From the NCBI GenBank assembly GCA_029255685.2, contig CM055318.2, positions 30,182,001 to 30,246,000 on the forward strand: DNA of 64,000 nucleotides, given 5' to 3'. The notes under the pieces are model-generated. The model had not been told where the DNA came from and searched no databases. It worked only from the letters and a program-made list of their open reading frames with translations. The position numbers and the translations under genes are program-made. The stretch is from Silene conica (taxonomy: Eukaryota; Streptophyta; Magnoliopsida; Caryophyllales; Caryophyllaceae). Shown piece by piece: positions 1-9,947 of the stretch. Positions within the stretch are counted from its first letter, which is position 1, and every line of letters begins with the position of its first letter.

Positions 1-244
1 CGATCAACAGAAAATTTCTAAACTTGATGGGCTCATGAGACGCTTCTGCACATCCTCTAACATATCGCCTTCTGCGGCTTTTCACAAGAGGGTCTCCAAA
101 TTTTCTAGGGCATTGACAAGAATCAAGTTCTTTTGACCAAAAGGTTTGTAACGAGCAATCTGACAGCAGTTTTATCTCCATAGGATCAACAATGAAAGCA
201 CCGATCTTCCACTTAATTCTTGAACCTCTCAAATAGAGGGGAAA

Positions 245-340
245 ATCTCACCAAAAGATGAGGACAAAACTCACCAAAAGGTGAGAACAAAACTCACACA
301 AAGGTGAGAACAATTCTCCAATAAAGGAGAGGCAAGAGGT
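245..340. repeat. Short tandem array of about 23-bp palindromic units
   Basis: Three to four degenerate copies of a unit built around CTCACCAAAAGGTGAG follow each other. Each unit is itself a small palindrome (CTCACC/GGTGAG). The last copy has drifted to CTCC/GGAG while keeping its self-complementarity. Confidence 0.6.
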
Positions 341-929
341 TATTAGCATAAAAAAATTAAAGAAGAACGAAAACGGAAAATTTGGGGCTTACCTCCACCA
401 AAAAAGGTAGACGGCAGCCCCCAAAAGGTTGAATTAGGGTTTAGGTTTTGTTGTTTAGAGAGAGAATCTGGAGAGAGAATAATGGTTTATTTTTGTGTTT
501 AATTAAAAAAAAAAAAAAAAAAAAAAATTAAGAATTACTAGTATAATTGTTATGTGTAATTTATTAAATGTAAAATGATATTTAATTTGTTAAATATGCA
601 TTTATATTACAAATGACATGTTAGATGTCGCATGTCACACATATTTTAAATGACAAATGACAAATTGTAAAATGGAGTTGTTCTTATTTGTGTACATACA
701 TATGATGTTGTTCTTATTTTTCCTATGGCATTCTCACATACTCTCTCATGCAAATAAAATAATTTATGCATTTTGTTCAAAATATAATAGAACTCTTTAT
801 TTTCTAAAGTGGTAAATTTATTATTATTAGATTACTTTTAAGGATTACTAGTATTGATATCTAGTTAAAATAATACTAGTGTCTTGGATAATCTTAGGTG
901 CAATTGAAAGGAAGTTTTCTAGATTGAAA

Positions 930-1195
930 ACTAGGTTGGAGGATCATCATTTTCTTATCAGCTCAAGAACAACATCAAGGAAGGAGTCCTTGATGTTAGT
1001 TTTAATACCTTATCATAGTCATACTATTATGTTTATCTTATAAATCATTTGAACTTATGCATGCTTAACTAGATAAGTCGAGATAAAGGAAGAAAACAAT
1101 TTCACCCTTACATTGAACAAGTCGGTTTTAGGGCACAAGTGAAGACTCCTTCTTCACTTGTTCTTGAGCTAGTATAATGGGAATGATCCTCCTTG
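930..1195. repeat. Imperfect inverted repeat
   Basis: The left arm (about 938-992, starting GGAGGATCATCAT) and the right arm (about 1135-1195, ending ATGATCCTCC) are complementary over GGAGGATCAT, AGCTCAAGAACAA and a following AAGGAGTC segment. Each arm also carries its own small hairpin. No target-site duplication was found, so the element type is open. Confidence 0.5.
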
Positions 1196-1967
1196 AGCCC
1201 TCAAAGAGACGACCTCCAAAAGATATGCACCAAGACACACTATTTTTAATGTATTTGTATTTGTTTTGTTAGAAATCTAATACAAAATTACTAGTTCATG
1301 TAGGAGTATGCACGGTTTTTGTGTGAGCAAGGGAGAGCAATTTTTATTTCTTTTCTCTCTACCAAAACCCTAATGCAACACTAGAATGAATGCTTATTGA
1401 GAGCAAGAACATCTTTTGTTCTTCTCAAGTGAGCCGTGAGCATTGGGGTAGGGTGCCCAATGGATGGGTACCTCAAAACACACCCATGTCTCCCACTCAA
1501 CTTCATTCATTTATTAGATGTCTTTTTCTCCTAACACATTATCATATAATGTGTTATGTTGATAAGTAAAATGTGTATGTGTGTATGTGAATGTCACACG
1601 GTCTATGTAACCGAAATGGACCTATACACAACACTCGTTAATATGGTATGAAACAATTACATCGACCATATCATTTTACGAAATTTGTAATTTAACTCTT
1701 TAAACTCTTATTCATAAAATTAGTAGTAATTAAAATAATTACTTACATCTAATTAATCATGCTTTGTCATTACAACAATTGTAGTTTAAAAACAATTCAT
1801 TCGAGCAATTTTATGTTTCATAAACATATAAATATTAGTGACAACATTTTGATCACTAAAATATTTTAATTTGTAATCTTATTATAAATTTTCTCCTCAT
1901 ATAAATATGAACTAGAAATGAACTGACTCGTATCAATATACCACTACAAAAAAATGCTGCCCTTGCG

Positions 1968-2340
1968 ACGGAAAATTTGCGACGGATAGAAAAGCCGTCG
2001 CAAACTTGGGTTTGGGACGGATTTTGCGACGGATTTTTTTTTTGCGACGGAATTTGCGACGGACCTAAATTTCCCAGACCCGCGAAGTGAAAGTCAAATG
2101 GCGGGAAAGTTTGCGACGGAAAGTCCGTCGCAAATATTGACTTTTGCGACGGAATTTCCGTCGCAAACATATTGACCAGACTTGACCAAAAGTTGGTCAA
2201 GGTCAAACTTTGACCAGATTTGCGACGGAAATTCCGTCGCAGAAGTCAAAATTTGCGACGGAATTTCCGTCGCAAATCTGGTCAAAGTTTGACCTTGACC
2301 AGATTTGCGACGGAAATTCCGTCGCAAAATTCCGTCGCAT
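1968..2340. repeat. Left subterminal repeat array of outer CACTA
   Basis: More than a dozen copies of GCGACGG or its complement lie here, many paired head to head as TTTGCGACGGAAATTCCGTC and similar palindromes, separated by TTGACC/GGTCAA blocks. Subterminal repeats of this kind are the binding sites of the TNPA protein in characterised CACTA elements. The repeats create spurious reading frames on both strands. Confidence 0.9.
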
Positions 2341-2560
2341 ACTTTTTTTATACAGACCCCGCGGGTCTTCTTTTTTCCCCAAATCGATTTCAAAATTAAA
2401 AAAAAAAGAAAACCCTAAAAGCGATTCGGCGATTTACCACCCCACCACACCACCACCCTACCACCCTACAATCACGCCACCGCCGCCGCCGCCACCAGCC
2501 CTCCTTCTCCCTCCTTCTTCTTCCTTCCTCCTCCTTCTCCCACTAGTACAGAAAGTGCAT

Positions 2561-2880
2561 TTGGCAACGGTCAAATAGAACTTTTGGCAACGGTTCTTCG
2601 ACCGTTGTAAATCGGGGCGTTGCCTTAAACAATTACCTACGGCAACGGTTGTTAACCGTTGCCAAATGTCACTTTTGGCAACGGTTGTTGTTAACAACCG
2701 TTGCCAAAAGTGACATTTGGCAACGGTTATTAACAACAACCGTTGCCAAAAGTGCACCAAAGGCAACGGTCACTAATAAGAACCGTTGCCATATGTATAT
2801 TAAAGGCAACGGTTACTAATATAAACCGTTGCCTTATGTATACTAAAGGCTACGGCTTATATATAAGTAACAACCGTAGC
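2561..2880. repeat. Left subterminal repeat array of inner CACTA
   Basis: About ten copies of GGCAACGGTT or its complement occur, several paired as palindromes around TTAAC cores. The innermost copies are degenerate (GGCTACGG). The motif differs from the outer element's GCGACGG, which suggests a different DNA-binding protein specificity. Confidence 0.85.
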
Positions 2881-3975
2881 TATAAGTAATAGTATTTTTT
2901 TTTTAAATACACCCGGGTGTATTATACAACAGTAACCGTATATTAAATTTGCCAGGTAAGTAGCCATAAGTCATAACTGAAAAGCAATGATATATTAAAT
3001 TATCATGATGTTGCGTACATATTATCATCTGCTACAACTTCAATATTACCATACACTTCAAGAACTAATAACTAGTTTCATTATTATATCCACTACGATC
3101 CCGATTTCATAACAAAACCAATAATGATTTTTATACCAAAATCTAGCAAATTAATTACTAACTTAAAGAAGATTGTCCATAAAGTAAGTAGCCCATAAGT
3201 CTCGAACCTCGTCGATCTCTTCAATTGTATATGCATCTTTCGATCTAAACCACTACAAAAGAAATCAAAGTATATACATTAAACAAACTGATTTTTCTAT
3301 TCCAGCCATCAAGTCACAATAATAGCTAAGTGGCTGGTAATCCAATTATGATAAAAATTGCAGCAGTAAAACTGACATACAATAATCAAACAACAGCAGT
3401 AAAACATGTACCCAACAATTTTAGAAGCCTGATTTTTAGAAGCTATTATATATAGTCAGGGCTTTCAATCCTAACTCATCAGGCTATCTATATAATACCT
3501 GGCATATCTATCCCTATCCCGAATCTACAACGCGCTTTTAGCTCGTTTATAAAAGCAAAATGATAGAATATAATGAAAAATACCTTCTTACGATCTTTAA
3601 TGTTCTGATAGTCTCTCACTACATCTAACATGTACCGCATCACGTAGGAGCCACAATCTGTGCTTCCAGTTTCCTGTTGATGACACTACACACATATACA
3701 AAAATTAAACAAAACTATGCATTAGTAAGTAAAATCAGTGTATATGTGAAGTCGACCTAATATAAGAAAATTACGAAAAACGCTAATATTTCAAAGAAAT
3801 TAAAGTGTCTTACAACAATGTTACTCCATTTCATTGACAAGCCAGATTTTAATGTGGAACCAGCCTGAGCCCTAAAAGATCGAAATGCTCTGCGTCTCGA
3901 AAGAACAAGATATTAAAATAAGTATATAGTATCAAAGTGCACTTGTTTTTCACTAAGATATATAATATGAAAAAC

Positions 3976-4233
3976 TCACATTTGTATTAAATGCTTAAAA
4001 GAGATGTCTCGCTTTGACGTTGTCTTTGGATCACAAAAATATGCCTCATGAGTCAACGGACAAATAATTGCAAGAAACCAATGATCTCTGTCCAATAAAT
4101 ACAAAAAACGGACAACATAATTAATTAAAAGGAGGGTGTTGAGGTACTTTTGGGAATTTGAATGAAGAAGGTAAAAATTAACCAGTATTCCTCCATTTTT
4201 CACAAACGATCCACTTTCTTTTCTATTGTCCAA
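3976..4233 (-). pseudogene. Remnant of CACTA-associated ULP1-like (C48) protease
   Basis: The 85-codon open stretch reads LLDRDHWFLAIICP in its middle, which fits the His-Trp motif and following strand of the ULP1/C48 cysteine protease domain common in plant CACTA elements. The remaining protease, including the catalytic Asp-Gln-Cys part, is not recognisable. It lies only about 35 bp downstream of the transposase-associated domain remnant, so the intervening transposase core has been lost. It is not expected to encode a working protein. Confidence 0.55.
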
Positions 4234-4289
4234 TATTCATTAAAACATATACTGATATACATCAAATTTAAATCAAACAAACAACTAAA

Positions 4290-4537
4290 ACGATTGACTC
4301 TCCATGAAATATCCAACGTGTGTAGCCTCTCATAAACCCACGTAAAACTAAGTGCTCAACACATATATCAGTTGTTAGAACTTTCTTTAAATTTTCACAA
4401 TCAATGCAAGGGCATAGTATGCGCGTCTCTCCTTTTTTAAATGCATTCTCGGCAGCACATTTCACAAATATCTCCTTCACTAAAATTCTAAACTCGAGAG
4501 TAGAGCGTTTCATATTATACATCCAACTTCGGTCCAT
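4290..4537 (-). pseudogene. CACTA transposase N-terminal domain (transposase-associated domain) remnant
   Basis: The frame starts MDRSWM and continues with LCPCIDCEN, VEHLVLRGF and YTRWIFHGE. These are the hallmark segments of the plant transposase-associated domain that opens TNP2-type CACTA transposases. The typical start MDRSWM is at 4537. The DDE catalytic core that should follow is absent and a ULP1-like tail comes directly after, so this is the stump of a deleted transposase gene inside the inner CACTA. Confidence 0.75.
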
Positions 4538-6145
4538 CACTAAAAATATCAAAGAACAACTTAATTAATCAACAAATGCCTCAAGAACAGTCCATTATAA
4601 AAAATATCAGCCATCTAGGTACATCAAAAAACAAGAGATTTCTACGGTACGACAGTGGCTATGATAATACTGCTGCTGTGATCTTAGAGTCCATATTGAG
4701 GGGAACTACAAGCACAGCGACTACAGGTATGACTGATGACAAAAACCCATCACTGATTCTTTACATTATGATGTACCAAAAGCGCTTTTACGGAAATAAA
4801 TTTTGCATATGCCCCGGTGGTTCTCAAGTTAATAGTGCACGCATCACTTATTCTACCCATTATGGCTGTGTTCCTGGTAAGGGGATCGACTTATTTAAAG
4901 TGAGCATACTACTGTCCCCAACTTCTACAATACCAGAGCCAAGCAACTGAGCAAAGAACCGTAAATCAGCCTTCACTCATGACTGACCACACTCACACTC
5001 ACACTCATTTATTTGATCAAGAGTTTTAAGTTCCATTCTAACATGAAAATACCAAAATCCCACAAACATGGGAAACATCAGTCTTCACTCATGACTGGCC
5101 ACACTCACACTCACACTCTCCCACACACCATTCTCTTTACTTTATTTATAGTATGAAATACAAACACTCAAACACAACACATAAGGCAACACATATTCTT
5201 CTCTTTTTCATTTCATTTCATTTCATAAAGAATCCTGAATGTACTAGAAACCAAAAACAAAAATGGAAGAACGTGAAGAAACAGAAGTAATATCAATCCC
5301 AGCAACACCAAGAGCAACCTCAACACCAGCAATAGTAACTCCCACTGGACAAAAATGGAAGAACAAATTCTAAAGGGCATAACAAATTCTAATGAGTAAC
5401 TCCCGATCGCTGATAATATTTAATAATTGTAGATTCTATAAACATTATATCTGACTGGCGTAAATTTGCTGAGAGAGCGAATTTCACTTATTTCGAAGAA
5501 CAAACTCGGTCCTGAGAGAGCTAGATGTATACCAGCTTAAATAAATTCTAAAGGCCGGGTATAACAGATGCAGACTTACATTAAGCAAAGAATTCAATAC
5601 ATATACCAAATTAACAACCAATTACAAATAAATATACATCAACATAACCAGAAATACCCATCAATTACATTAATAATCAATTACAAATAAGCCGAATTAA
5701 ACTTACCCTAAATCAAATTAAGCAAAGAATTCAATACATATACCAAATTAAGCAAAAAAATACCTGATTGAGCAGAATTAGGGTTCTTCCTGATGGGAGC
5801 AGTAACAATATTGATAACGCGAAATTGATAAAGAAGAGCGGAATTGCTGTAAAAGATAGCGAAATTGATGAACTTGATGAACGAAATTGATGAACTTGAT
5901 GAAACTGATGAACGAAAACGATATTGCGACGAGGGAATTGATATTTAGGAGTATTTTTGATATGGAGTACAATACGTGTTATTTAGGAGATAAGAGTGTT
6001 GTTATTTAGGAGTAGAAGTAGTTTTAATTTATTTAATTAATATTTTTAGTATAACTTTTTGGAATATGAATAATATAATTAACGATTTTAGGTAATATTG
6101 TATAGAGCTCCCAATTTTTCAGTTTTGCGCCAAATTTTAGCTCAA

Positions 6146-6325
6146 GAAATGGCAACGGTCATTATAAAACCGTTGCCTTAAGTGTGTATAAACAACACAT
6201 ATGGCAACGGTTCCTGAGTGGACCGTTACCGTATGTGTTTTTCCTCTATCTATGGCAACGGTTGTTGTTAACAACCGTTGCCTTTTCTAATTGGCAACGG
6301 TTATTTCTAACGACCGTTGTCATTT
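6146..6325. repeat. Right subterminal repeat array of inner CACTA
   Basis: Several GGCAACGGT/ACCGTTGCC copies lie within 210 bp of the element's right end, including one palindrome around TTGTTAACAA. They mirror the left array. Confidence 0.85.
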
Positions 6326-6815
6326 GTCCATGCCTAAAGTCATTTCTGTACTAGTGTCCTTTCTTCTCCCTTCCACCTGCCACCTCACCGCCGCCACCAC
6401 CTCACCGCCGCCACTTCTTTCTTCCTTCTCCATTTCTCCTTATGTATGTATACTAACTTTCGTTATTAATATACCGTCTTAATTTTTTATGTTTAATCCG
6501 TCGCAAAATTCCGTCGCAAATTCCGTATTATTGTTTTTTTATTGTTATTAGGAATAGTTAGTTTAGTTTAATTGTTATTTGATTAGTTTAGTTAGTATTG
6601 TTAGGTGGTTAGTGATATTAGGTTAGTAGCTAATTTCGTCCCAAATCCGTCGCATATTGTTGTTAAGATGTTTAGGACGATTGATTTTTGATATAAAATT
6701 TGCATTGTTGTTGATTGTTAGTGTTGTTGATTTGTTTAGAATATTCTTGAATAGTACCCGTTCAATAATTACACATTAGGTGTAATTGTTGAATAGTCCC
6801 CGTTTTGGGACTGTC

Positions 6816-7025
6816 TTTGAATCTTTCATGCCATTTAGGTAGTAAACACTCTTATATTTTCTTGATTGTAATGAAACAAAAATTGGGCAACACTTCCTTA
6901 TTGTTCTCCAAATACATTATATATAATGTATTTGGAGAACAATAGGGAAGTGCTGCCCAATTTTTGTCTCATTACAATCAAGAAAATATAAGAGTGTTTA
7001 CTAATGGTATGAAAGATTTAAAGAT
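6816..7025. repeat. Near-perfect 210-bp palindrome (fold-back)
   Basis: Two arms of about 105 bp meet without a spacer at a central ATTATATATAAT. The arms contain ATCTTTCAT / ATGAAAGAT at the outside and CCAAATACATT / AATGTATTTGG at the centre, with only a few mismatches. It lies inside the outer CACTA, upstream of its accessory gene, so a read-through transcript would fold into a long hairpin. No target duplication was seen, so I cannot say whether it is a MITE or an inverted duplication. Confidence 0.85.
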
Positions 7026-7086
7026 GGGTTTAGGCTGGAGAGATAAGGACCCCAGACCAATATATGTAAATTGTTTTTTTTTTGCA

Positions 7087-7124
7087 GGTTGGTGTTGGTG
7101 TTGGTGTTGGTGTTGGTGTTGGTG
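7087..7124. repeat. Hexanucleotide microsatellite (GGTGTT)n
   Basis: About six copies of TGGTGT lie 130 bp upstream of the accessory gene's ATG. Confidence 0.9.
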
Positions 7125-7255
7125 TATTTGTTGAAATTATTGTAGATGTCGTATGGCTTAATGTCAATGAAATTATCTTCTTAATCTTATTATTCAAGTT
7201 TTTAATTACGTAAAGCATTTCTTTCTAATTGTTGCTATATTAGTTTGATAATTAT

Positions 7256-8870
7256 ATGCCGGGCGGAAGACGACGAAGTGGTGGTAGTCGTCAGCCTGAG
7301 GGAGGACGATCGGGAGCTAATGATGATGAGGACGAGATTGTTCCACCTGAGCCTCAGCCGCCTACACATCGAATACACCTCGATCCGACTGATTACGAAG
7401 GCGCCAAGTGGTAAGTATCTTATTTGTTTAGGGATAATTGATTATATATATGTATATATTGATTATAATATGATTACTTGTTGACTATTTTATTTTCACA
7501 TTTAACTCTTTTTCAGGTTCAGTCACAAAGACGTTTCTAATCTTATAACACAGACCATTATTTGCAACTACAAGGAGTATGCGCCCAACTGGTCAGAAGC
7601 GTCGGATGCCATTAAGGAAGAGTGGTGGAATTGGTTTGAGGTATTTATTAACTGTTTACTACCTATTTCCGTTTTATTATTTATTACCTATTTATTGTTT
7701 CATATTTATTTAACTATTTTTTTTTTTGAAACAGAAAAAAGTTACCTTTCACCCTCGTGATAGAGCAGCGGTTAGGTCGGCGTGGGAAGACATGATGAAA
7801 GACCGCCTTCGCAAAAGAATCCACTACGCTATGAGGAAAACAACGGAGCAAAGGCCGCAGTGGATACCGGCCGATATTTTCGAACAACTAAAGGGAAGAA
7901 AGGACGATCCAAAATTCCAAGAGAAATCCGACAAAAACAAGACCAACCGGATGTCGGGAAGTACCGAAAAAGGCAAGGCCTTAGGTACTCACATTATGGG
8001 TCGTAAAAACACCCTACAAATGATGGATGAAATGGTAATTTCTTAGTTTTTAATTCACTTTTTCTTGTCTTGAATAATTTTCACCCTTTGACAATCTTAA
8101 ATGTTTTTTTTAACAAGTGTCGTTGGATTTAAATTGCAGGCTGGAGAAGATGGGAGGGATGTACCATCCGCCTTGAAGTTGCTGGAGAAGACAAAAAAGC
8201 ATGCCAAGAAGGGTTGGCTATCAACGAAACTCAAAGCACTCTTTGTAAGTTAACAGAAACTTTTCTTTATGTTTTAGTAATTTGGTTTACTAATTAATTA
8301 ACGTATACTAATCACACTTTATTTTTGTTTTGTAGGAAAAAGTTTTTTCACGAAAGTTGAAAATGATAAGTGAAGGGATCCCGGAGCAAGATATCGACGA
8401 CAACGAGATCTACTTCGAAGAACACGGCGATTTCAACAAGAAGGGGTTGATACTCGGTATGGGAAATGCAGCCCCAGTCATTTACGAGCGTCGTCGTCAC
8501 TCAAGTGCTGGGACCCAATCATCATACACCCCAGGTTTGTATTTTAAAGTTTATTAAAAATTAAGACTAACCAATTATTTAACCGTTTATTAAATGAATA
8601 TAATATCATGTTTGACTATTCATTGCAGGTATCGTCGGCAGAGTTCTTCGAGAGAATGCTCAGCTAAGAGAACGTGATCTCGAGACATCCCAAAGGCTGA
8701 AGGCAATTGAAGAATACGTAAGTCAACAGGGGGCGGAGTTCACTACTCAGAGCTGCAACCCGGGAGGCTTTTCTCAGCCGAGACGCGACTTCGACGATGA
8801 TGGCGGCGACAATGCTAGGGCGGCCACTCATTTCGCCACCCCACAGCCCACCGACACGACCGTTAGATAG
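7256..8870 (+). CDS. TNPA/Ptta-like CACTA accessory protein, apparently intact
   Basis: Six exons (7256-7410, 7517-7640, 7735-8034, 8140-8244, 8336-8534, 8629-8870) join in phase through GT-AG introns into 374 residues, ending TAG. The protein starts MPGGRRRSGGSRQPEG, a low-complexity basic tail. Residues of about 50-270 match the plant transposase Ptta/En/Spm family: WWNWFEKKVTFHPRD, VRSAWEDMMKDRLRKRIH, RPQWIPADIFEQL and a KNKTNRMSGSTEKG block. A short coiled-coil-like stretch (RENAQLRERDLETSQRLK) follows. In En/Spm, proteins of the TNPA class bind the subterminal repeats and assist excision; here the array GCGACGG would be the likely target (inference). No stop or frame error is visible. 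The DDE transposase is missing from the element, so mobility would need help in trans. Host co-option is possible but unproven. Confidence 0.85.
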
Positions 8871-9117
8871 GTTTTATTAGGTTGTTTAGTTGATGTACCG
8901 CGGATTATGTTTAGTTTTTAGTTGGATGATCATTTGTACAACCTTCATTTTAGTTATGAAAAGACGTTTTAAAAACCTTGTCTCCGACAAGTTTTTTGTT
9001 GCTGGGTTGTTTTTCTGAACTTGCAGGTTTACAGATCATGCAAAAGGGAAAAAATGAATCATTTCAATGGAAATGGGGAGCTGGAAAAACGGCTGAAACC
9101 CGAAAATCATACAGGAA

Positions 9118-9560
9118 TTTGCGACGGAAATGTCTCAATTTGCGACGGAATTCCGTCGCAAACCTTGACTAAAAGTCAAAGTCAGTCCAGATTTGCGACG
9201 GAATTTCCGTCGCAAATAGTCCCTTTTGCGACGGATTTTCCGTCGCAAATCTGGACTGACCTTGACCAAAAGTCAAAGTCAGTCCAGATTTGCGACGGAA
9301 AATCCGTCGCAAAAGGTACTATTTGCGACGGAAATTCCGTCGCAAATCTGGACTGCCTTTGACTTCTGGTCAAGGTCACTCCGTCGCAAAATAAGGTCAA
9401 TCCGTCGCAAAAGTATTGCGACGGAAAAATCCGTCGCAAATAAACTTTTTGCGACAAAAATATGGGACAGATGCAGTCCGTCGCAAATCCGTCGCAAAAA
9501 CATCATTTGCGACGGATTTCACCCTTTTTGCGACGGACAATTCCGTCGCAAAGAGGGCAT
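9118..9560. repeat. Right subterminal repeat array of outer CACTA
   Basis: About twenty GCGACGG/CCGTCGC copies lie here, again in head-to-head pairs, with AGTCAAAGTCAGTCCAG spacers repeated and inverted. It mirrors the left array and explains the overlapping reading frames on both strands. Confidence 0.9.
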
Positions 9561-9575
9561 TGTTTTGTAGTGTAC

Positions 9576-9947
9576 AGTCATTTCAATTATCATTAAGAGA
9601 GTTGTCCTATAGGTGTGACCTAAAGGGATCAACTGGCCACTACCGTTATTACGACAGTAATGTCAAACTCTAGCAAGCCAATCATTACCGATTAATGTTG
9701 ACCAGTTGACTATGATAAAGAATCATCTCATGAATATTCTTTTACAGAGATTTGTCAATGATTTATATCGTTGACGTGATCACACTATTGTGAAGGACAC
9801 TTACTCCAACACTTGAGTGGTGCCCTATTTCGTGCCATCTCCCATTGTAAGGAAATCGTTTTTCCTCTCTTATTTTCTATGCATGCACTAGATTATTATG
9901 ATTAAATTTAAAAGGCTAATTAGTTTCTTATTAGAATGTCTAATAAG
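9576..9947. other. Unassigned DNA between CACTA and solo LTR; possible copia LTR edge
   Basis: No gene. Read on the minus strand from about 9812 the sequence starts TGTTGGAGTAAGTGTCC, the style of a copia-type LTR 5' end, and would continue leftwards through the CACTA insertion into 1-1941. The matching second LTR is not in the window, so this stays a suggestion. Confidence 0.35.

Larger units (their letters stand above)
1..1941. other. Unassigned AT-rich DNA, probably old repeat sequence
   Basis: No reading frame here resembles a protein I know. The stretch contains a short tandem array (about 245-340), a run of about 22 A near 506, and an imperfect inverted repeat (about 930-1195). The right-hand part reads on, once the CACTA element is removed, into 9576-9947. 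That segment contains on the minus strand a TGTTGGAGTAAG start like that of a copia-type LTR, near 9812. I infer that much of 600-1941 may be decayed LTR-element DNA, but no terminal repeat pair could be found. Confidence 0.4.
2541..6356 (-). mobile_element. CACTA transposon nested in the outer CACTA, deleted
   Basis: It has perfect 14-bp terminal inverted repeats (CACTAGTACAGAAA) and a 3-bp duplication TCC at 2538-2540 and 6357-6359. Subterminal repeats are built on a different motif, GGCAACGGTT/AACCGTTGCC. Transposase remnants on the minus strand put the 5' end on the right. Only the N-terminal transposase-associated domain and a ULP1-like protease tail remain, so most of the coding capacity has been deleted. 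It must be younger than the outer element. An approximately 40-bp direct repeat containing CACTCACACTCACACTC recurs near 4966 and 5084. Confidence 0.93.
1942..9572 (+). mobile_element. CACTA (En/Spm) DNA transposon, outer element of a nest
   Basis: It begins CACTACAAAAAAATG and ends with the near-perfect inverse (CACTACAAAACAATG read on the other strand). It is flanked by a 3-bp duplication, TAC, at 1939-1941 and 9573-9575; both marks are diagnostic of CACTA elements. The ends carry dense subterminal repeats of GCGACGG/CCGTCGC. A second CACTA (2541-6356) sits inside; without it the element is about 3.8 kb. The only gene seen is the TNPA/Ptta-like gene at 7256-8870. No TNP2-type DDE transposase is recognisable, so the element is probably non-autonomous although its accessory gene looks intact. 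Confidence 0.95.

Noticed and set aside
1856-2766. Several 100-120 codon frames on both strands rich in VCDGNSVA, ATEIPSQ and similar repeats
   Set aside because: They are translations of the CACTA subterminal GCGACGG and GGCAACGG arrays in different frames, not proteins.
1968-9560. CRISPR-like array of regularly repeated palindromes
   Set aside because: Spacing is irregular, the repeats are inverted pairs with short shared spacers, and they lie at transposon ends in a plant genome.
9021-9673. Overlapping frames at the right end of the outer CACTA
   Set aside because: Same repeat artefact as at the left end; palindromic repeats stay open in both directions.
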